A DNA stretch of 7,548 nt. Origin: an archaeon. GTDB lineage: Archaea > Undinarchaeota > Undinarchaeia > Undinarchaeales > JALTGF01. Made by a program: the position numbers and the translations under genes. The notes beneath the pieces are model-generated. The model saw only the letters and a list, made by a program, of their open reading frames with translations, was not told the origin of the DNA and made no database searches. Numbering within the stretch: position 1 is the first letter of the stretch; every line of letters starts with the position of its first letter. Positions 1-5,585 of the stretch are shown in pieces. The DNA lies in contig JALTGF010000150.1 in assembly GCA_027077325.1 (NCBI GenBank), positions 1-7,548 of the forward strand, read 5' to 3'.

Positions 1-188
1 TGTATCACGGCGCCATGCACGTAACTTCCAATTGACTCAAATTGCTGCTCTGCAATAAAATCATATGACTCCTGTTTAAGGTTTGAAAAAACAAGGATAA
101 TCGTCGCAAGAATTATTAGGCCAAATATCACAATAAATATTTGCTCCATTATTAGGACTGCCCCTTTTCGATTTGAGGATTTTTTCAT
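1..188 (-). CDS. Prepilin-like membrane-anchored protein, N-terminal part (runs off left edge)
   Basis: This is an open frame from an ATG at 188 to the window edge, with 62 residues visible. The N-terminus is a short basic leader (residues 1-9, ending R-K-G), then a hydrophobic segment at about residues 10-35, then a polar region beginning SNLKQESYDF. A basic leader ending in K-G directly before a hydrophobic helix is the layout of archaeal class III (type IV prepilin) signal peptides, cut after the glycine by a PibD/FlaK-like peptidase. If cut there, a glutamate falls at +6. The gene starts one base after the stop of the upstream minus-strand gene (TAA-A-ATG), so the two are almost certainly co-transcribed. 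The function of the mature domain cannot be judged because it is off the window. A plain single-pass membrane protein is the alternative. Confidence 0.72.
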   Translation of the reverse strand, partial: MKKSSNRKGAVLIMEQIFIVIFGLIILATIILVFSNLKQESYDFIAEQQFESIGSYVHGAVI

Positions 189-189
189 T

Positions 190-825
190 TTATACAAAAT
201 CAACAGTCACATTTGTGACTATTATTCCACTTTTATTGCCTGTTCCTGAATTAATAAAAACTGCAGTGTGAGATCCTCCAGAAATCCTTGTAGTTCCACC
301 TGTTGTCAAATTTATGAGGTACTTATCCGATGAGCCATTTAATTGCCTAAACCAAAGCATATACTCATTTGAATAAGTGTTTCCGTTCTGTACAGACCTT
401 GCTAAAAGAACTGCAGCTGTATTGTTTTTTATTGAGCCAGTGCAGTCCTTGTTTTTTTCAGTTGGATCTATGCTTACCCATGAGTTTGAATCTACTAACC
501 TGGTCTTTGAATTTAGTTCATACATAATCCCATTTTTGTAAACTGTGTTTCCATTACAAAAAGTTCCATTCTCGATACTCAAATATCCTTCTTGTAGGTC
601 AAACCTGACTAATCTCGTGGAATTGATGCCTTCCTGGCTGACTTCATTTACTGCTTGCTCAAATTCAAGAAGCTTTGTTTCAATGTAATTTGAAGTTGTT
701 CTAGTCCGTTGGGCATTAACCAACCCACTACCCCACACATAGGTTACAAGGACAAGGACAATTACAATCATTGTTATTAGGACTGCAGATAGTGGTGCTA
801 TTTGACCAACCTTGTTCCTAATCAT
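190..825 (-). CDS. Prepilin-like secreted protein, 211 residues
   Basis: The protein begins MIRNKVG and continues with QIAPLSAVLIT and a long hydrophobic helix (about residues 8-36). This resembles the N-terminal pilin segment of archaeal pilins, in which a short charged leader ends in glycine before a helix, with cleavage predicted after Gly7. The rest is polar, with two cysteines (90 and 128) that could form a disulfide, and seven N-x-S/T sequons, which fits a glycosylated extracellular domain. The ATG at 825 is the only start that keeps the leader intact. No ribosome site is visible, so a leaderless transcript from the divergent region is likely. It sits first in a minus-strand pair with another prepilin-like gene and is divergent from the FlaJ/TadC-like operon. 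I infer a major or minor pilin of the same appendage, but do not recognise a named family for the C-terminal domain. Confidence 0.8.
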   Translation of the reverse strand: MIRNKVGQIAPLSAVLITMIVIVLVLVTYVWGSGLVNAQRTRTTSNYIETKLLEFEQAVNEVSQEGINSTRLVRFDLQEGYLSIENGTFCNGNTVYKNGIMYELNSKTRLVDSNSWVSIDPTEKNKDCTGSIKNNTAAVLLARSVQNGNTYSNEYMLWFRQLNGSSDKYLINLTTGGTTRISGGSHTAVFINSGTGNKSGIIVTNVTVDFV

Positions 826-841
826 AAAAATAGAAAATCTT

Positions 842-861
842 GCAAAGTTAATAACTTTTGC
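842..861. promoter_or_regulatory. Operator-like inverted repeat upstream of the minus-strand pilin-like gene
   Basis: The arms AAAGTTA (844-850) and TAACTTT (852-858) are perfect inverted repeats around a single A. The match extends to GCAAAGTTA / TAACTTTTGC if one extra T is allowed in the right arm. It lies 17-36 bases upstream of the ATG at 825, where a TATA box for a leaderless minus-strand transcript is expected; TTATTAAC within it is a weak TATA candidate. A repressor bound here would block that promoter. The role is inferred from shape and position only. Confidence 0.35.
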
Positions 862-923
862 CTTTGTTATGCCTGTCCGTTATTTTAGCAAAAATTAATT
901 TCAATACTGCTTGTATTAATCTA

Positions 924-931
924 TTTATATC
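924..931 (+). promoter_or_regulatory. TATA box for the FlaJ/TadC-like and pilin-like operon
   Basis: TTTATATC is close to the archaeal TATA consensus. Its centre lies about 25 bases before the ATG at 952, so transcription would begin at or next to the start codon and give a leaderless mRNA. The same octamer occurs at 6580-6587. Confidence 0.55.
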
Positions 932-951
932 CCAAATCCATTAAACTACTT

Positions 952-1824
952 ATGACCTTTATGAGTTCCTATCGGAGAATCTCTGCAAGACTCTTTAATA
1001 AGTTTGTTGAAACAAGATTGACAAAATTTTCGGGAATTCATCACGATTTACGGATGGCAAACCTTGGAATTATGTTCCGTGAATACATTAGTATCTGTTT
1101 TTTTACAACATTACTAACATTAATAATTAGTTTTCCTGTTTCATTTTTGCTACTGTATCTAGTCGGTTTATCAATTAAAAGTGTGCTGCTTTTCTCATTA
1201 ATAATTACGCTGGTTTTAACTGCATCGGTTTTTATGTTTATGCTCAAGTATCCTGCAATACGGGCTGATGAACGAAAAAAGAACATTGACATAAATCTCC
1301 CATTTGCAACACTATATATGAACACGATCGCAGGGACTGGTGCTCCGCCTCAAGCAATCTTTAAACTTTTAGCAAACTTCAAAGAATATGGCGAGGTCTC
1401 AAGAGAGGCACAGGAAATCGTAAAAGATGTTGAGGTGATGGGGCAAGACATTGAAGTGGCGCTTAATAATGCAGCTGAGCGCTCGCCTTCCGAGGACTTT
1501 AAGGACTTGCTGTGGAGCATGATTACTACAATTGTCCGTGGCGGTGATTTGAGATCAATGCTACAAGAAAAATCAGATTACCTAATGGAAAAATACCAGC
1601 GAAAGATGGAGGAATACACAAATGACCTTTCCCTTTATGTTGAAGTTTACATAACTCTTGTAATTGTTGGCTCAATATTCTCAATTGTAATGCTAACAAT
1701 TATGGGTGCAATCTCTGGCTTTGAAGCGCTGAAACCTATGCAAGAACTACTTGTCTATGTGTTCTTGCCGCTATCCTCCCTTTCATTCATTGTTTTACTT
1801 AAATTAGTATCGCCAATATCATAA
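952..1824 (+). CDS. FlaJ/TadC-like pilus platform protein, first half (T2SSF domain)
   Basis: This 290-residue membrane protein has hydrophobic segments at about 46-71 and 76-98, a soluble T2SSF-type helical domain at about 105-225 (including N-L-P-F at 115-118 and the A-G-T-G-A-P-P-Q-A stretch near 127-135), and two C-terminal membrane segments at about 230-254 and 266-287. The family (FlaJ/ArlJ, TadB/TadC, PilC, GspF) forms the inner-membrane platform that couples the assembly ATPase to pilin insertion. The length is about half that of a typical FlaJ, and the next gene supplies a second T2SSF domain, so the two probably act as a pair. The start is at 952; an in-frame ATG at 961 is a possible alternative, but the TATA spacing favours 952. 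It is the first gene of a five-gene operon. Archaellum, adhesive pilus or secretion use cannot be told apart from this gene alone. Confidence 0.85.
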   Translation: MTFMSSYRRISARLFNKFVETRLTKFSGIHHDLRMANLGIMFREYISICFFTTLLTLIISFPVSFLLLYLVGLSIKSVLLFSLIITLVLTASVFMFMLKYPAIRADERKKNIDINLPFATLYMNTIAGTGAPPQAIFKLLANFKEYGEVSREAQEIVKDVEVMGQDIEVALNNAAERSPSEDFKDLLWSMITTIVRGGDLRSMLQEKSDYLMEKYQRKMEEYTNDLSLYVEVYITLVIVGSIFSIVMLTIMGAISGFEALKPMQELLVYVFLPLSSLSFIVLLKLVSPIS

Positions 1825-1826
1825 AA

Positions 1827-2711
1827 ATGAAAAACATCCTAAAAAGAAAAAATAAAAAAAAGCCGACTGAACTAGAAGAAGAAAAGAAGTTCTTAGGGAT
1901 TATTCCGAAAAAATACAAGTTGCTGACCATTTCAATTTTCTTTGCAGCGTTTCTTGTATTTTTGTCAATTACTATTGTTCCATATGAATTTTATGGTTTA
2001 TTTATTGGAACTGCAGTAATGGTTGGATTTATACCATACTCAATTAGTACCTACTTAAATAAAAAGAAAATTCTCCAAATCGAAGATAACTTGCCCGCTT
2101 TTTTGAGAGATCTTGCGGAGTCAAGGAAAACAGGAATGACGCTACCACAGGCAATTTACAAGAGCTCAAAAGTTGACTATGGCGCACTAACTCCAGAGGT
2201 CAGGAAGATGTCAAATCAGGTTTCTTGGGGAATTCCATTTGATAAGGTCTTGCAAGATTTTGCAAATAGAATTGGAAGCAAATTTACTGAGCGGTCTGTT
2301 GAGATAATAATTGAGGCAGAAAAAAGCGGTGGTGCTCTTGCTGATACTCTTGATTCTGTTGCAAGGGATGCACACCTGATAAAAGAATCTGAAAAAGAAA
2401 GAAAGTCAAAACTAAGCCAGCAGGCAATGATAATGTATGCAATTTACTTCCTGTTTATTGCGATTGTTGTTTCACTGCAAAGACTAATGATACCAATGAT
2501 CAGCTCAAGAGGATTTGCAGTTTCAACTATGGATCCGGCAGCAGTAATTGCTTTTTATAAAAACCTGTTTTTCTCTATGATAATTATCCAAGCAGTTTTC
2601 AATGGCATGCTTGCTGGTCAAATTGCGGAAGGCTCGCCAGTTATTGGGCTTAAGCATAGTGCAATATTCTTAACGGTTGGGGTGATTGTGTCGTGGCTTA
2701 TGATATTCTAA
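1827..2711 (+). CDS. FlaJ/TadC-like pilus platform protein, second half (T2SSF domain)
   Basis: This 294-residue protein has a highly basic/acidic N-terminus (residues 1-30, cytoplasmic), hydrophobic segments at about 32-51 and 55-75, then a T2SSF domain at about 82-200 with the strongly FlaJ-like stretch E-D-N-L-P-A-F-L-R-D-L-A-E-S and R-K-T-G-M-T-L-P-Q-A. Three further membrane segments follow at about 203-220, 246-265 and 275-294; the end, G-L-K-H-S-A-I-F, resembles the C-terminus of archaeal FlaJ. It starts two bases after the preceding stop, so translation is probably coupled. Together with its partner it makes 584 residues, about one full-length FlaJ. Its role is the membrane platform of a type IV pilus-like machine. 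The cognate ATPase is not in the window. Confidence 0.88.
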   Translation: MKNILKRKNKKKPTELEEEKKFLGIIPKKYKLLTISIFFAAFLVFLSITIVPYEFYGLFIGTAVMVGFIPYSISTYLNKKKILQIEDNLPAFLRDLAESRKTGMTLPQAIYKSSKVDYGALTPEVRKMSNQVSWGIPFDKVLQDFANRIGSKFTERSVEIIIEAEKSGGALADTLDSVARDAHLIKESEKERKSKLSQQAMIMYAIYFLFIAIVVSLQRLMIPMISSRGFAVSTMDPAAVIAFYKNLFFSMIIIQAVFNGMLAGQIAEGSPVIGLKHSAIFLTVGVIVSWLMIF

Positions 2712-3208
2712 ACAACAAGGGCCAATTAAATCTTGGATTTGTTGTCTCAGTCGTTCTATTAATTATGCTGATTCTTTTTGTTATGACAAATGTCCTTAAC
2801 ATGATCCCCTCCATAAGGGACCGGACTGAACAAACCACGCTTGAAATAAATGCCCTCTCGTTGAGTAAAATGTTGATTGAGACTCCTGGCTACCCTTATG
2901 ATTGGACCAGTAACCCTGCTCGGCTTGGGCTTGCTCAATATAACAATTATTCTCATAAAACTATAATTGGAAAACTTGATCCAAGTAAAGTCAATTACGC
3001 AAATAACACTGCCCTTTACAGCGTATTTAAAACGAATCTTGGGATTGAAAATAGCCTTAATTTTCATTTAATAATACGAAACAGCACATCTGTTGTTTTA
3101 GATTTGTACAACACAACGCCGTCTAAAACCTCTAATGTTGTGTCTTTGAGAAAATTTGCAGTAATAAATCAAACTCCTGTAAATATTACTCTGCTAATAT
3201 GGCGATGA
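2693..3208 (+). CDS. Prepilin-like surface protein, GTG start, 171 residues
   Basis: The start is a GTG at 2693, inside the end of the preceding gene (19-base overlap). No later in-frame start comes before the hydrophobic helix, so this choice is fairly firm. The leader (residues 1-10, ending N-N-K-G) precedes Q-L-N-L-G and a hydrophobic helix at about 14-37, giving a prepilin peptidase site after Gly10. The mature part carries ETPGYPYDW at 63-71 and ARLGLA at 76-81; I have the impression that this pairing recurs in archaeal pilin-like proteins, but cannot confirm it here. The C-terminus is hydrophobic and ends in I-W-R. There are six N-x-S/T sequons. Its position directly behind the two platform genes supports a role as a structural or minor pilin. 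Confidence 0.8.
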   Translation: MAYDILNNKGQLNLGFVVSVVLLIMLILFVMTNVLNMIPSIRDRTEQTTLEINALSLSKMLIETPGYPYDWTSNPARLGLAQYNNYSHKTIIGKLDPSKVNYANNTALYSVFKTNLGIENSLNFHLIIRNSTSVVLDLYNTTPSKTSNVVSLRKFAVINQTPVNITLLIWR

Positions 3209-3669
3209 GAAACACAAAAGGTTGGCTTAGAATTCTTGAGATTGTTTTAGCCGGGGCTTTAATATTCTCTTTCTTAATTTTTATTAGCCAAACCCAAACA
3301 TCCAGCATGCCATCGCACCCCAAGTGGTCAACTGCCATATTAAAGAACTATGCACAAGATATTTTTAGGACTCTTGACTATAAGGATGTGAACTCTGACT
3401 ATCTTAGCGACCTAAGGGAACTTGTAGTTATTGGTGACTGGCCGGAAGTTAATAATGAAATCCAAGGCATTCTCCCATCTAATGTCGGTTATACCTTGTA
3501 CCAATATTCAAAAGGCAATTTAGTGTACCGCTGTGGGACATCGCCAGCGGATATTCCTGGCAACAAAGAACTTGTCACAACTTATTACATACTCTCTGGA
3601 GAATACGGGCAATATTGCTTAAACAACCAGCAATGTGCTCTTGTCCTAGTACTATGGTTCAAGCAATGA
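3205..3669 (+). CDS. Prepilin-like protein, 154 residues, without glycosylation sequons
   Basis: I chose the ATG at 3205 because it overlaps the previous TGA as ATGA, as the next junction also does; an ATG at 3199 would add two residues. The leader MRNTKG is followed by W-L-R-I-L-E and a hydrophobic helix (about residues 7-29), with predicted cleavage after Gly6 and a glutamate at +6, as in the truncated gene at the left edge. The soluble part contains QDIFRTLDY (51-59), LPSNVGYTLY (90-99) and three cysteines (110, 138, 144). It ends in a hydrophobic strand, A-L-V-L-V-L-W. Unlike its neighbours it has no N-x-S/T sequon, so it may be buried in the base of the appendage or held near the membrane. 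I infer a minor pilin, with no named family assigned. Confidence 0.78.
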   Translation: MRNTKGWLRILEIVLAGALIFSFLIFISQTQTSSMPSHPKWSTAILKNYAQDIFRTLDYKDVNSDYLSDLRELVVIGDWPEVNNEIQGILPSNVGYTLYQYSKGNLVYRCGTSPADIPGNKELVTTYYILSGEYGQYCLNNQQCALVLVLWFKQ

Positions 3670-4382
3670 AAAAATCCCTAAAAAATACGAAAGCACAGTT
3701 TTTCATAGTGGCAGCAGTTATCATAGTGGCAACTCTTTCAGGGATTTTTTATTATATGGCACAAGTAAATCAAGTAAGCAACCCAAACTTGGTCTCAACG
3801 GATGAGTCATTTTTTATAAATAATGTCCAAAATGAATATGGAAAAACAGTCGAGCTTGTTCTTTCAAACTTTTCAAGGGAGGAAAGTGTTGACATTTCTC
3901 TATTAACAAATTCACTGAATAATTTAACAGACTTAGTAAGAAACATTTCTTCTCAAAAAGGAATCTACCTAAATATAAGCACTGCTCTAAACCAAGTTTC
4001 AAATGCAAGCGTAAATGTTTCCATAAACCTGACTGGATATGCAGGCGGGCAGAATTTCTTATCAAATTTTGATGCAGTAAGGGCAATAAATGTTACAATT
4101 GATCCTAATTCGTTTCAGTCTGTTAAGTCTCTGTTAGCCTATAACTGCTCTTTTAATTTTACAGTAAAGAAAGAGTACTCTGAACCAATTTTATTTTTAA
4201 ATGATACTAATTTCAATCTTGGGATAAGCACATCCCCCCTTTTAATTGGGTACAAATCTTACGGAAAGGGGATTTATGGTGCATGGGCTGTTTTTTTAGG
4301 TACAAATTGCAACAATAAAAAATATCAAATAAATGTCACAGATCACCGGAATATCCTTGGCTATGATACCTATCAAAGTTAA
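3666..4382 (+). CDS. Prepilin-like glycoprotein candidate, 238 residues
   Basis: The start ATG at 3666 overlaps the previous stop as ATGA. An upstream in-frame frame opening to 3615, and an ATG at 3654, would bury the leader inside extra sequence and are less likely. The leader MKKSLKNTKA is followed by Q-F-F-I-V and a hydrophobic helix (about residues 11-31), with possible prepilin cleavage after Ala10. The mature region is rich in Asn, Ser and Thr and carries twelve N-x-S/T sequons, several of them clustered at about residues 100-125, so heavy N-glycosylation is likely if it reaches the surface. Two cysteines lie in the second half. It is the last gene of the operon, and its stop directly abuts the stop of rfcL on the other strand. 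Function as a tip or minor pilin is inferred. Confidence 0.78.
   Translation: MKKSLKNTKAQFFIVAAVIIVATLSGIFYYMAQVNQVSNPNLVSTDESFFINNVQNEYGKTVELVLSNFSREESVDISLLTNSLNNLTDLVRNISSQKGIYLNISTALNQVSNASVNVSINLTGYAGGQNFLSNFDAVRAINVTIDPNSFQSVKSLLAYNCSFNFTVKKEYSEPILFLNDTNFNLGISTSPLLIGYKSYGKGIYGAWAVFLGTNCNNKKYQINVTDHRNILGYDTYQS
4317..4322 (-). terminator. Candidate T-tract terminator for rfcSL
   Basis: On the minus strand this is a run of six T in an AT-rich stretch about 60 bases past the rfcL stop, inside the last pilin-like gene. Archaeal intrinsic termination uses T-rich tracts without needing a hairpin. It is the best tract I see for this transcript, but is short. Confidence 0.25.
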
Positions 4383-5585
4383 TCAGGTGTACTTCTTAAG
4401 ATACTCAACTTCTTCTTTTTCCAATTCAATTTCCAGTTTTCTCTTTTTCAGGATTATTGAAAAGTATGGAAACTGCTCAACCGCCCTCTTCTTTGAGCAA
4501 TGGCAAACCTTCCCAATCTTTTCGGCAACCTTGTCTCTTGATGCCCTGGCAAACTTTGAGCGTCCCATTTTAACTAAAATCCCTGGCGGGCTGTATCTTG
4601 TAAACTTGTGGTACTTCTCTCTCTTTGCAAATGCAACCCCTAAGCACATAAGTTCATTTACAAATGATTGAAGCCCCCACGCTTGATTATGAATTATTCT
4701 GCCCTTAAAAACATCTGCTCTGGAAAGGTAGTTAAATGCCTCGGCAATTTCTCCTGGCTTTTCATACTCTTTTGGGATGTTTTCAACAAGCCAAAGCAGA
4801 ATTTCATCTGGGCTTTTGTCTGAGTTGTTAAATGCATCAAAAATTATCTTCTTGTCCTTTGATTTGAAAATTGCAAGCAGTGTGTCAAAAATCTGAACTT
4901 CCTTAATTCTTGCTTCTATCTCTTTCAAGTCCTCCTTTCTAACAACTTTTCTTCCTTGGCAAATCGTTTGCAAATCATTTATTGCTGCCCTCAAGTCGCC
5001 TTGTGAAAGCCTTGCAATTTCATGAATAACATCCTCTTCAACCTCAATTCCTTCCTTTTTAGCAATTTCATCTAGTTTATTTACCTCACTTCGTATGTCC
5101 ACTCTTTTCATTTGGACAAGCGCGCATTTTTGTCTAAGTGTTTTTAGGGAGCTTTTCCAAGGATCATTTGCTGTTAAAATTATTGGATAATTTGATTCCT
5201 CTAAAACCTTGTAAATTGCCGGAAGGCCGCCACGGTCAGCATTTCCATAAATCCCGTCAATCTCGTCAATTAAAATTAATTTCCCTTTCTTGAAAAGCAA
5301 ACTCTGTTGTGTAACGGCGTGGCCAATCTTTTCTTTTATTGAGTCAGCAGTTCTAAAATCAGAGGTGTTCATCTCAATAAGTTCATAATTTAGTTCATTT
5401 GCTATCGCTTGCACAATTGAAGTTTTTCCATTTCCTGGAGGGCCATAGAGAAGCAATGCTTTTGTTTTCTCTTTTCTAAAGTTCTTTACAAAATCTAAAG
5501 CTTTTTCAACTGCCAAATTTTGGCCAACAACCTCCTTAGTTGACTTTGGCCTGTATTTTTCGGCCCAAGGAATAAACTCGTTCAT
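4383..5585 (-). CDS. rfcL: Replication factor C large subunit (clamp loader), short form
   Basis: RfcL is the single large subunit of the archaeal clamp loader, which with RfcS uses ATP to open PCNA and load it on primed DNA. The 400-residue protein has the RFC box W-A-E-K-Y-R-P-K (7-14), Walker A GPPGNGKTS (48-56), Walker B LILIDEID (103-110), a sensor 1 Asn (140) and sensor 2 GDLRAAIND (196-204). The place of the small subunit's S-R-C arginine finger is taken by Q-K-C (152-154), as expected for the large subunit. The collar domain follows (S-P-D-E-I-L-L-W-L and L-S-R-A-D-V). The protein stops soon after the E-V-E-Y-L-K-K segment. Well-studied RfcLs such as that of Pyrococcus are about 480 residues and continue into an acidic tail with a PCNA-binding PIP box, which is missing here. 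Its ATG overlaps the rfcS stop by four bases. Confidence 0.95.
   Translation of the reverse strand: MNEFIPWAEKYRPKSTKEVVGQNLAVEKALDFVKNFRKEKTKALLLYGPPGNGKTSIVQAIANELNYELIEMNTSDFRTADSIKEKIGHAVTQQSLLFKKGKLILIDEIDGIYGNADRGGLPAIYKVLEESNYPIILTANDPWKSSLKTLRQKCALVQMKRVDIRSEVNKLDEIAKKEGIEVEEDVIHEIARLSQGDLRAAINDLQTICQGRKVVRKEDLKEIEARIKEVQIFDTLLAIFKSKDKKIIFDAFNNSDKSPDEILLWLVENIPKEYEKPGEIAEAFNYLSRADVFKGRIIHNQAWGLQSFVNELMCLGVAFAKREKYHKFTRYSPPGILVKMGRSKFARASRDKVAEKIGKVCHCSKKRAVEQFPYFSIILKKRKLEIELEKEEVEYLKKYT
4411..4448 (+). terminator. Candidate T-rich terminator for the pilus operon, inside rfcL
   Basis: Pyrimidine-rich runs (TTCTTCTTTTT, then TTTTCTCTTTTTC) begin about 30 bases past the stop at 4382. 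They arise because the lysine- and glutamate-rich end of RfcL is coded on the other strand. As there is no spacer between the two convergent genes, termination of the plus-strand operon must happen inside rfcL, and these tracts are the likely place. Confidence 0.35.

Larger units (their letters stand above)
826..951. promoter_or_regulatory. Divergent intergenic region between the two pilin-like operons
   Basis: This 126-base AT-rich spacer separates divergent genes whose starts are at 825 (minus) and 952 (plus), so promoters for both must lie here. It contains a TATA-like octamer for the plus operon, an inverted repeat close to the minus-strand start, and a 10-base AT palindrome at 892-901. 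I see no reading frame of note in it. Confidence 0.6.

Noticed and set aside
1041..1325. Minus-strand open frame of 94 codons inside the first platform gene
   Set aside because: It is antisense to a well-supported T2SSF coding region and has no recognisable domain or promoter.
2759..3067. Minus-strand open frame of 102 codons inside the third operon gene
   Set aside because: The plus-strand frame has a clear prepilin-like start and operon context; this one has neither.
3615..3665. Upstream extension of the last pilin-like gene to 3615
   Set aside because: It would add 17 residues before a standard prepilin leader; the ATGA overlap at 3666 matches the neighbouring junctions.
3814..4086. Minus-strand open frame of 90 codons within the sequon-rich pilin-like gene
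   Set aside because: It is a shadow of the coding frame on the other strand, with no family features.
4333..4671. Plus-strand open frame of 112 codons across the end of rfcL
   Set aside because: It is antisense to the conserved RfcL collar and overlaps the end of the pilin-like gene out of frame.
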